A stretch of DNA of 6,635 nt, from NCBI GenBank assembly GCA_910587155.1, contig CAJULA010000052.1, positions 1 through 6,635 on the forward strand, written 5' to 3'. The DNA comes from an uncultured Lachnospiraceae bacterium. Its GTDB lineage: Bacteria; Bacillota; Clostridia; Lachnospirales; Lachnospiraceae. How positions within the stretch are numbered: position 1 is the stretch's first letter; the number at the start of each line of letters is the position of its first letter. The notes under the pieces were generated by a model. The model saw nothing but the letters and a program-made list of their open reading frames with translations, ran no database searches and was not told where the DNA came from. Positions 1 through 5,312 of this stretch are shown piece after piece. A program made the translations under genes and the position numbers.

Positions 1-9
1 AAAAACTGC

Positions 10-155
10 ATCATGGAAATGTGCATAACTGACTATTCCGTCATGGATAACTCTATTCACAGGACATGGAAAAGCAAAGTGCAGCTTTCCCACATCCTGC
101 AAACAGAGTTACCCACAACTCCATAAGATAGCCAGTTATACGACATTTCCACAAT
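10..155 (-). ncRNA. Long imperfect hairpin, candidate structured RNA read from the minus strand
   Basis: Arms 10-75 and 84-155 fold onto each other with an 8-nt loop (76-83), one bulge (142) and one internal loop (37-39 against 120-127). I count 63 pairs, of which 50 are Watson-Crick. The other 13 (such as 70/89, 66/93, 65/94, 59/100, 58/101, 55/104, 47/112) are A opposite C on the plus strand, which become G-U wobbles in a minus-strand transcript. All 13 point the same way, which implies selection on minus-strand RNA. The arm ends close to a run of five T on the minus strand (positions 5-1) at the window edge, which could be a 3' end. It lies downstream of the 293-661 gene beyond that gene's terminator. 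I do not recognise the family; a dispersed palindromic repeat, a regulatory RNA or a mobile-element RNA are all possible. No reverse transcriptase is present to support a retron. Confidence 0.55.
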
Positions 156-208
156 CCCGATTACGGCGAAATCCCACTCATTCATTCCATTTTTTCATAA
201 AACACAAA

Positions 209-236
209 TAAGAAAAGCTCTGCATCTCACAGAGCC
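209..236 (-). terminator. Rho-independent terminator of the 293-661 gene
   Basis: GCTCTG (217-222) pairs with CAGAGC (230-235) around a 7-nt loop. On the minus strand the stem is followed by TTTTCTTATTT (216 downward). It begins about 57 bases past the stop of the 293-661 gene, so it most likely ends that transcript and isolates it from the hairpin RNA region at 10-155. Confidence 0.7.
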
Positions 237-292
237 TTTCTAACCTTTGATTATTCGCCAACTACCGTTCCATTTTCCTCACAAAAACAACA

Positions 293-661
293 TTATAGAT
301 ATATCTCTGCCGCTTTTGCAAAAGTAGCTTTCCTCATGATAAGTTCCGACTGTTTTTCTTCCGGCAAACCCTCAAACACACCTTTATAGCCCTTCTCCAG
401 CAACGGTGTGCCTTTTGCCAGTAAATACAGTTTTGTATTCAGCCATTCTTCCCACAAATCTTCAAATAGTTCCACACTGTCTGTAAAAGTTATGGCATCT
501 TCAAAACCATGTGGCAGATTATAATATTTTAGCATTACAAAGCCATACCTGCCTACATCAAGCACTACGATATTCTCCATCTCATACAGCTCTGCAAACG
601 CATCTGCCACCTTTTGACACTTTGTCCGTTCTTCCTCTGTGATATAAATTTTCTTTTCCAT
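293..661 (-). CDS. Small protein of unknown function, 122 aa
   Basis: A complete 122-residue reading frame starts at ATG 661 behind an AGGTAAGG ribosome binding site (about 662-675) and ends 57 bases before a clear terminator. The protein is acidic and soluble-looking, with no signal peptide, membrane segment or Cys/His cluster. The N-terminus is helical and charged (KKIYITEEERTKCQKVADAF). A central aromatic-rich part (about residues 30-75) includes VLDVGRYGFVMLKYY and FEDLWEEWL, and a lysine/glutamate-rich helical tail follows. It resembles short conserved hypothetical proteins I associate with Lachnospiraceae accessory DNA, but I cannot name a family or function. It sits just downstream of truncated conjugation genes yet has its own upstream AT-rich palindrome, so it is probably a separate transcription unit, possibly cargo. 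Confidence 0.75.
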   Translation of the reverse strand: MEKKIYITEEERTKCQKVADAFAELYEMENIVVLDVGRYGFVMLKYYNLPHGFEDAITFTDSVELFEDLWEEWLNTKLYLLAKGTPLLEKGYKGVFEGLPEEKQSELIMRKATFAKAAEIYL

Positions 662-676
662 ATAGCCTTACCTCGT

Positions 677-712
677 TTCTTATAAAATTTTACCATATTC
701 ATTTTATAAGAA
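677..712 (-). promoter_or_regulatory. AT-rich 11-bp inverted repeat upstream of the 293-661 gene
   Basis: TTCTTATAAAA (677-687) is repeated exactly inverted as TTTTATAAGAA (702-712), with a 14-base AT-rich spacer. On the minus strand a TAAAAT -10-like hexamer falls in the spacer, but I see no convincing -35. The position, about 16-50 bases before the start codon, suits an operator or a promoter with dyad symmetry. An AT-rich transcript hairpin is an alternative. Confidence 0.4.
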
Positions 713-763
713 CCACCTGCACACCAGCTTTTCTTCCACTTGTTTTTGGCAAAACCCACTTTA

Positions 764-865
764 CTAACAATTCACTTCCCCGAACATAGTTGACAGGTTC
801 CCGTTAATGGCTCCTATGAGGATTTCCTTTATCCATTCCGTGATCGCGTCAAGTATGCTCTGCAT
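764..865 (-). pseudogene. N-terminal remnant of a VirB6/TrbL-like conjugal transfer membrane protein
   Basis: On the minus strand, ATG at 865 opens a 33-codon frame, MQSILDAITEWIKEILIGAI followed by NGNLSTMFGEVNC, then TAG at 766-764. This matches the characteristic start of the polytopic VirB6/TrbL-like protein of Tn1549/CTn-type conjugative elements (the CD1112-type family), which normally runs to roughly 280-300 residues. Everything after the first amphipathic helix is missing, so it is non-functional as a mating-channel component. It lies 19 bases after the end of the Maff2 fragment, the gene order seen in intact elements. The call rests on remembered family sequence and synteny, not a search. 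The break near 766-770 abuts unrelated AT-rich DNA. Confidence 0.6.
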
Positions 866-884
866 AGGCTCTTACCCGCGCTTT

Positions 885-968
885 TTAACCGAACAGCCCG
901 GAAAGCAGGGGTACAAGGGTCATGCCGATCAGGGCAACGCCGCCGCCCGCCATAAGCTGTGTCATACC
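885..968 (-). pseudogene. C-terminal remnant of a Maff2-family small membrane protein
   Basis: The minus strand reads GMTQLMAGGGVALIGMTLVP then LLSGLFG and a TAA stop at 887-885. This glycine-rich hydrophobic tail is typical of Maff2-family proteins, short (about 70-residue) membrane proteins located between VirD4 and VirB6-like genes in Tn1549-type conjugation modules. The N-terminal half is absent. Upstream of the conserved Gly codon (966-968) the sequence changes from GC-rich coding to AT-rich non-coding. The internal ATG at 965 has no good ribosome binding site, so expression is unlikely. The family is known to sit right beside the ends of a tetracycline-resistance transposable element, which fits an insertion at this point. 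Confidence 0.65.
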
Positions 969-990
969 TAAATAGTTGAAAAATAATCGA
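960..990. other. Candidate attachment-site junction (element end inside maff2)
   Basis: Maff2 homology ends at about 968 and AT-rich DNA leading to the serine recombinase gene starts at about 969. Large serine recombinases (TndX/TnpX type) integrate by crossing over at a 2-bp core and leave no long terminal repeats, so the exact crossover cannot be fixed from one end. A GA dinucleotide (core of TndX-type sites) is present on the minus strand in ATGACA at 965-960, but this is only compatible, not diagnostic. Confidence 0.4.
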
Positions 991-1037
991 ATTGATTGTG
1001 AAACTTCAAGATTTGATTGTGTTTTGTAGATATTTCT

Positions 1038-1079
1038 CCGCCACAGGGGATAAACCTTATTCCCCTGTATGCGGTTTTT
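1038..1079 (+). terminator. Strong Rho-independent terminator facing into the recombinase 3' end
   Basis: CCGC (1038-1041) pairs with GCGG (1071-1074), and ACAGGGG (1043-1049) pairs with CCCCTGT (1062-1068). The upper part of the stem continues with TAA/TTA pairs, and TTTTT (1075-1079) follows. The T tract is on the plus strand. The minus-strand side is followed by AGAAATATC, so it is a poor terminator for the recombinase itself. There is no plus-strand gene between the element end and this hairpin, so it may block transcription entering from outside, or act on both converging transcripts. Confidence 0.7.
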
Positions 1080-1091
1080 GAAAGCATCAGC

Positions 1092-2747
1092 CTAACTTTT
1101 CACCGTTAGCTGGCTTCCCTGATTCATAAAATTAAAGTGTATCTCCACTGTTGTGTTGCGTTTTCCCTCTGCCATATCCTCATGGACAACAATCTCTTTA
1201 ATGAGCAGGTGCAGCATTTCCCTGTCAAGTTCCTTGATGTCAGCATACTGCCTTATCAGCGAAAGCCACTTTGAATTGTCCTCCTGTTCCCTTGCCGCTC
1301 CGTCAAGACGCTCACGCATCATATCCGCCTTTTTCTGCAAGGCTTCCTGTTCGCCCTGTGCTTTTTCCATCATGCGGGTAAAATTCGTTTCGTTAATCCT
1401 GCCCGCTACCCAGTCCTCATAGAGTTTGGAAACAAGTGCATCCAGCTCGGAAAGCCTGCGTACACTCTCAGAAAGTTTTGCCTTCATGCGCCTGCTTTCT
1501 TCCTCACTGTCACACTGATTGCTTTTCCGAAGTTCCTCCATGACTTTTGTTTCATCTGCAAGGGCGAGTGCCGCACAGGAGCGTATCTGCTCCAAAACAA
1601 TCTGATACAGCGTGTCAAGTTCCAATCGGTGCTGGCTGCAATGCGCTACTCCGTAACGGTTATACTTTGCGCACGTCAGTATCCTCGTTTTTGCTTTCGC
1701 ATTTGCCACACGCTGGTTCATGGTGCTACCGCATTCCCCGCATTTGACAAGTCCGGCAAATATCCCGTAGTTGCCCCATGCGTCCGGTCTTTTGCGCATC
1801 TTCACTTTTTCCTGAACAAGATTGTAGGTGTCCATATCCACAAGCGGCTCATGCACGTTCTCCACCTGAATCCATTCCTCCGGCTTTTTGTCCCCAATCC
1901 AGCCGACCTTGAAACGGTAGTCTGCTTTCTGTGACGCTATCGTGCCGATATAGACAGGATTGGCGAGTATCTGCTTGATTGTGGAAAAATCCCACATATA
2001 GATACCCTTTTCTCCGTATTCCTTTTCCCATTTTGTCACATGGTTGCGCAAGCCTTTCTTCCTGTTCCACCAGCAGGGTGCTGGGATTTTCTCGTCCTCC
2101 AGCCTGCGTCTGATCCAGTTTGTGCCATGCCCTTCAGCCGCCCACCCGAATATCTTCTGCACAATCCAGGCAGTGTCTTTGTCCGGTATCAGGAAATTTT
2201 TGTCCTCTGGTGACTTCATATAGCCAAACGGTGCGAAACATCCCGTAAACTTGCCCTTTTTCGCCTTGATGACATAAGAGGAATGTACCTTTTTTCCAAT
2301 ATCCTTTGAGTAAATCTCATTGAAAACACTGCGGAATGCAATAAGGTCATCATCTTTCCCCGTATCAACGCCGTCCGTCACGCCTATGTAGCGGATATGG
2401 TGCTTTGGGAAAAATTCGTCCCTTAACTGCCCCGAATGTGTGCTGTTACGGGTAAGCCTTGACATATCCTTTGTCACTACCACGTCAATTTTACCCTGCT
2501 TGCAGTCAGATAGCATTCTCTGAAAATCAGGTCTGTCCATGTATAAGCCGGAATACCCGTCATCAGCGTACACACCGACCACCGTAAGCCTGCGTTCCTG
2601 ACACCACGTTTCTAGCATATCCCGCTGGTTCTGTATGCTTGCGCTCTCCCCGTCAAGGTTATCGTCCTTTGAAAGCCTGCAATATATGGCAACCCGTAAG
2701 CTGCTGTTGTGAAGCTGTTGTAATGCTGCGAAATTAGAATCCATCAT
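1092..2747 (-). CDS. Large serine recombinase (TndX/TnpX-type site-specific integrase)
   Basis: This enzyme would excise and integrate the element through a phosphoserine intermediate. With ATG at 2747 the protein is 551 residues. The N-terminal resolvase domain (about 16-165) carries YCRLSKDD with nucleophile Ser26 and Arg24, SIQNQ (37-41), DDGYSG (62-67) and KDMSRLTRN (93-101). A recombinase domain follows (about 170-320). A zinc ribbon with Cys336/Cys339 and Cys359/Cys370 interrupts the DNA-binding part, then comes a long charged coiled-coil-like stretch (about 405-490). The C-terminal tail, with IKEIVVHE and IHFNFM, resembles DUF4368. All key residues are intact. GGAGG (2757-2753) lies 5 bases before ATG 2747 and 8 before ATG 2744, so either of these tandem ATGs is better than the upstream ATG at 2801. 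It overlaps the end of the 91-aa gene, suggesting translational coupling. It is read toward the presumed element end near 969. Confidence 0.92.
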   Translation of the reverse strand: MMDSNFAALQQLHNSSLRVAIYCRLSKDDNLDGESASIQNQRDMLETWCQERRLTVVGVYADDGYSGLYMDRPDFQRMLSDCKQGKIDVVVTKDMSRLTRNSTHSGQLRDEFFPKHHIRYIGVTDGVDTGKDDDLIAFRSVFNEIYSKDIGKKVHSSYVIKAKKGKFTGCFAPFGYMKSPEDKNFLIPDKDTAWIVQKIFGWAAEGHGTNWIRRRLEDEKIPAPCWWNRKKGLRNHVTKWEKEYGEKGIYMWDFSTIKQILANPVYIGTIASQKADYRFKVGWIGDKKPEEWIQVENVHEPLVDMDTYNLVQEKVKMRKRPDAWGNYGIFAGLVKCGECGSTMNQRVANAKAKTRILTCAKYNRYGVAHCSQHRLELDTLYQIVLEQIRSCAALALADETKVMEELRKSNQCDSEEESRRMKAKLSESVRRLSELDALVSKLYEDWVAGRINETNFTRMMEKAQGEQEALQKKADMMRERLDGAAREQEDNSKWLSLIRQYADIKELDREMLHLLIKEIVVHEDMAEGKRNTTVEIHFNFMNQGSQLTVKS

Positions 2748-3009
2748 GCTGTCCTCCATTTTCCGCAAAACCAACAGTTGTACCGCCAACGTCTGCTCCA
2801 CTGTTCTTAGTATAATCTATATGTTGCGTTTTGTCAATACTATATGCTGTTTTATCAACATCATTATTTGGCACATCTGATCCGCTGGCATGATATTTTC
2901 TCCGTATCAGTTTCATAAACGCCTGCTGTCCGCTTTGGTTTCCGTCAAAAACCGCTTTTACTGTAATATTTGCTTTTGTACTGGTGCAATTACCTGTCAC
3001 ATTATCCAT
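2734..3009 (-). CDS. Small recombinase-associated protein, 91 aa, unknown function
   Basis: ATG at 3009 follows GAAAGGGTTAA, the same Shine-Dalgarno-type leader used by the 3191-4108 gene. The stop (2736-2734) lies 14 bases inside the recombinase start, a coupling arrangement. The N-terminal half has a compact pattern (TKANITVKAVFDGNQSGQQA, then FMKLIRRK, about residues 12-40) that reads like a small folded domain ending in a basic helix. The second half is low-complexity and polar (NNDVDKTAYSIDKTQHIDYT). Short proteins in this slot (TnpW-like or similar) are common next to recombinases of Clostridia transposons, and the F-x-x-L-I-R pattern is reminiscent. I cannot assign the family with certainty. 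A role as recombination directionality factor or regulator is only inference from position. Confidence 0.6.
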   Translation of the reverse strand: MDNVTGNCTSTKANITVKAVFDGNQSGQQAFMKLIRRKYHASGSDVPNNDVDKTAYSIDKTQHIDYTKNSGADVGGTTVGFAENGGQHDGF

Positions 3010-3043
3010 AATCTTAACCCTTTCTATTTTTCTGTAATTGCCC

Positions 3044-3104
3044 TGACGCTGTACAAGGATACGGACTTATTGACGCTGCCATATCCACAAGTTACTGTCA
3101 CAAT
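3044..3104 (-). promoter_or_regulatory. Leader with hairpin and direct repeats upstream of the small gene/recombinase operon
   Basis: On the minus strand GGATATGG (3086-3079) can pair with CCGTATCC (3064-3057) over a 14-nt loop. Its one non-Watson-Crick pair is a U-G wobble only in minus-strand RNA. CAGCGTCA occurs twice (3078-3071 in the loop, 3051-3044 after the stem). A short dyad GTCA-CAA-TGAC lies at 3096-3106. It sits in the 5' untranslated region about 35-95 bases before the 91-aa gene, so operator or RNA-leader control of the recombinase operon is plausible. I do not see a convincing promoter. Confidence 0.35.
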
Positions 3105-3190
3105 GACACAAAAAAACAGAGAAACAAATCTGAATCATCAGTTATTTCCCTGCTTCATAGTCACAATATAAAATTTTCTGCTCTGCTGTT

Positions 3191-4108
3191 TTACACTGTC
3201 TGAAGCCCTGCGAGCTGCTCTACTTCTGTAATACTTAGCCCTGTATCTTCTGCTATTTCCTCAACCGTCTGTTTTCCTCTTTTCAACAGTTTCAATGCTG
3301 TCTGCTTTTTTGTCTCATTTTCTGCTTCGTTTTTTAATCTTCTTGCACTTGTTTCAATCAATGCTCCGCCCATAATATCACCTACACCTTTCTGCACATT
3401 CACATATTTCTGTGCAATCTCTTTAATCACATCGTTGGAAAGCTCTATGATTGTCCGCTTATCAAACGCACCAATCACTCCCTGCTGCTCCAGTTCATCA
3501 AGCCTTTCTAAAATTTCCTGATATTCTGCCTTTAATTCCGCCAGTTTCTGCTCATTACTATTATACTCCGGAAAACTGTTCTCATGTGAAAAAATGTAAA
3601 ACGGTATCAGCATCAGCAGACGTTTTTCAAAAATATCATCAAGCGAATACTTCTGCACTTTCATAATCGGCACATCATACTGCACCGTCCCGCCCGGCGT
3701 GATGATAACATATTTCATTTTATCCGGTGTCTTTTTATATGTCCGAAGATACAGAACCGCCGTATTCGGGAATGTCACTGTCAGAGTTTCCTCTGTAACT
3801 TCGCCCTCGTCAAGAGCTATCTGCGCATCGTACTCAAAAAGCCTTATTGTAATTCTCCCATCCGGTAAGCTACTTTCACATTCGATATGATATTTCTTTG
3901 GTATCTTTCCAAAAACTGTAAAATTTGTATCCGTAATGCGTTCTTTATCTGCTTCGTCCTGCTGGTCTATAAAATGCTCATTGGGAAAAAACTGTATTTC
4001 TTCTTCCCCTGTATATGTTTCCCCGAAAATCTCATTGATTACGGGGATAATCAGTTTCCGGCAGTCATTTAAGATTGTGCGGAACGCCCCGTCATATATA
4101 TTTGCCAT
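3191..4108 (-). CDS. PD-(D/E)XK nuclease family transposase-like protein (Rpn type), 305 aa
   Basis: A complete 305-residue protein with a fold pattern resembling Rpn/PDDEXK-type proteins (recombination-promoting nucleases). After an N-terminal helical region there is ITDTNFTVFGK (Asp60) followed by YHIECESS (Glu76, Glu78), matching the D...ExE/ExQ metal-binding order of PD-(D/E)XK enzymes. The region continues with strands such as TAVLYLRTYKK. A mid-protein hydrophobic segment (EKRLLMLIPFYIF) and an acidic coiled-coil (about 190-215) follow. The C-terminus (LLKRGKQTVEEIAEDTGLSI, then TEVEQLAG) is helix-turn-helix-like, a tail often seen in this family. It probably cleaves DNA, but no substrate is evident. 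ATG 4108 follows GAAAGGGTTAA. It has its own promoter and is isolated between dnaC and the recombinase operon, so it looks like an independent cargo gene. The family call is from motifs only. Confidence 0.75.
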   Translation of the reverse strand: MANIYDGAFRTILNDCRKLIIPVINEIFGETYTGEEEIQFFPNEHFIDQQDEADKERITDTNFTVFGKIPKKYHIECESSLPDGRITIRLFEYDAQIALDEGEVTEETLTVTFPNTAVLYLRTYKKTPDKMKYVIITPGGTVQYDVPIMKVQKYSLDDIFEKRLLMLIPFYIFSHENSFPEYNSNEQKLAELKAEYQEILERLDELEQQGVIGAFDKRTIIELSNDVIKEIAQKYVNVQKGVGDIMGGALIETSARRLKNEAENETKKQTALKLLKRGKQTVEEIAEDTGLSITEVEQLAGLQTV

Positions 4109-4136
4109 ACATTAACCCTTTCTTTTTTGTGGTTTT

Positions 4137-4165
4137 ATCATACCATTTTTTCATTGCAAATTCAA
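4137..4165 (-). promoter_or_regulatory. Sigma-A-type promoter of the 3191-4108 gene
   Basis: On the minus strand TTGAAT (4165-4160) is the -35 and TATGAT (4142-4137) the -10, with exactly 17 bases between them. Transcription would start near 4130, giving a short leader of about 20 bases before ATG 4108. It lies in the 82-base gap after the dnaC stop, so the nuclease-like gene can be expressed independently of dnaC. Confidence 0.6.
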
Positions 4166-4190
4166 GAAGCGTACAGCATTTCATAGTGTT

Positions 4191-5045
4191 TCATGCTTTT
4201 AAAATGCCTGAAGCATTCTCCATATTTGTCCTGCCCTTGCCTGTCCGGTAATTCTTTCCTGAAAAGACAACCGGAACACATCTCTCCATGATCCGGTCAT
4301 AAATGCGCCCATGTTCCAAATCTGCCGGATTCTGCAATTCCTCCAATGACAGGTTGGTTGTGATAATGAACGGTTTACCGCTTTTATAACGCTCATCAAT
4401 GACAAGGTAGACCGTTTCCAGCACATAAGGAGTGTCACGTTCCACGCCTAAATCGTCAATAATTAAAAGCTGGTAGCGGTTCAGGCTTTTCAGGTACTCA
4501 TTCTTTTCACCGCTGTATATCCCGCTAAGCGCATTTAACAGCTTCGGAAAACTTGTCATCAGCACAGGGACATTCTTCTCCATAAGTGCATTAGCGATAC
4601 AGCCTGCTAGAAATGTTTTTCCGGTTCCTACATTTCCCCAAAGCAGTAATCCCTGCCCGTTTTTCTGAAATTCCCCAAAATGCTCCACATAACGGTGTGC
4701 ATATCCGGCGCAGTGGTGCGTTTCGTCACAGTTTGCAAAAGTATACCCGAAAAAGGTATTGTCCTGCAGCCCTGCGCTTTTCAGCCTTGAAATGCCCTCT
4801 ATCAGCTCCCTTTCCTCCCGTTCCTGTTTCTCTTTCTCCAATTCCTCCGCCCTGCATCTGCATAAACATGACGGTTTCATCGTGCGCCCCATCAGCTTGA
4901 CAAGCGTCTGCTTTTTTGTGTGGCACTTCCCACACATTAGGAGTTCAGTGTCACTATCAAGATAATCTCCCTTGTCGGCAATGCCCTCATTCATCAATTC
5001 CGCAAGCATATCATCAACTGCTGTCTGTATATCCGTTTCACTCAT
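4191..5045 (-). CDS. DnaC/DnaI-like helicase loader, AAA+ ATPase
   Basis: The 284-residue protein would load replicative helicase onto the element's origin, or an equivalent AAA+ role in element replication. An N-terminal zinc-binding region has C38-x2-C41 and C60-x-C62-x-C64, followed by a charged helix (EELEKEKQEREERELIEG). The AAA+ core has Walker A GNVGTGKT (137-144), Walker B LLIIDDLG (193-200), sensor FIITTNLS (226-233) and an arginine-containing RIYDRIMERC segment. These are typical of DnaC/DnaI and IstB-like proteins; no transposase partner is adjacent, so the replication role is preferred. ATG 5045 follows a strong AGGAGG (5060-5055). In related elements this gene follows a replication initiator gene; here IS110 lies directly upstream in the opposite orientation, so its normal promoter may have been cut off. 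Confidence 0.88.
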   Translation of the reverse strand: MSETDIQTAVDDMLAELMNEGIADKGDYLDSDTELLMCGKCHTKKQTLVKLMGRTMKPSCLCRCRAEELEKEKQEREERELIEGISRLKSAGLQDNTFFGYTFANCDETHHCAGYAHRYVEHFGEFQKNGQGLLLWGNVGTGKTFLAGCIANALMEKNVPVLMTSFPKLLNALSGIYSGEKNEYLKSLNRYQLLIIDDLGVERDTPYVLETVYLVIDERYKSGKPFIITTNLSLEELQNPADLEHGRIYDRIMERCVPVVFSGKNYRTGKGRTNMENASGILKA

Positions 5046-5085
5046 AAACTCTCACCCTCCTACTACAATGTATTTATGGTTAATA

Positions 5086-5312
5086 TCCCTTACAGCCAGT
5101 AAGGAATTATCCATCTTGTTGCTTAAGCTGTTAGAATGAGTGAGGCAATAGGTCTGGCCGAAACCTCCTGGAACTTTACGTCCGTTTTTAAGTCAGCCAA
5201 CCAGCCCTCATTCGCAGCATTCGTTTTACGCAGGTTGAACCATCAGGCGTTCGTGTGATACACCCAGTAGATTGAATAGGCAATGAGTAAAACTGGCAAA
5301 AGACCATTGCTA
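5086..5312 (+). ncRNA. Candidate IS110 bridge RNA in the left end
   Basis: IS110-group elements are known to encode a bridge RNA (about 150-200 nt) in the non-coding left end that pairs with target and donor DNA to guide the transposase. Here: a 5' stem-loop CCTTAC-AGCCA-GTAAGG (5088-5104); a basal stem GCTG/CAGC (5127-5130 with 5215-5218) and GAATGAG/CTCATTC (5134-5140 with 5207-5213); inside it GGT-c-TGGC/GCCAACC (5151-5158 with 5196-5202), leaving an asymmetric internal loop; and in the second part GTGT-GAT-ACAC (5253-5263) and GCAATG/CATTGC (5280-5285 with 5305-5310). This stem-loop plus two larger folded lobes resembles the known architecture. AT-rich -10-like sequences (TATTTATGGTTAATAT, 5071-5086) precede it. 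The ends are approximate, and the assignment rests on position and hand folding. Confidence 0.55.

Noticed and set aside
50..118. DnaA-box-like 9-mers (CTATTCACA, TTACCCACA)
   Set aside because: Each differs from TTATNCACA and they fall in opposite arms of the 10-155 hairpin, so the RNA fold explains them better than an origin.
1..170. Retron msr/msd or group II intron RNA
   Set aside because: The long hairpin is reminiscent of an msd, but no reverse transcriptase lies in the window and no conserved msr or domain V features were seen.
565..759. Minus-strand 64-codon frame overlapping the 122-aa gene
   Set aside because: It is an out-of-frame overlap of the better-supported 293-661 gene with a weak lysine-rich composition.
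992..1021. Direct repeat TTGATTGTG (992-1000 and 1013-1021)
   Set aside because: Only two 9-mers in AT-rich non-coding DNA; possibly part of the recombinase end-binding region, but no support beyond position.
1153..1934. Plus-strand reading frames within the recombinase gene
   Set aside because: They are antisense shadows of a well-supported gene with no ribosome binding sites or recognisable domains.
2748..2801. Longer recombinase start at ATG 2801
   Set aside because: The GGAGG at 2757-2753 serves the tandem ATGs at 2747/2744; the extra 18 residues precede the usual start of the resolvase domain and lie inside the overlapping 91-aa gene.
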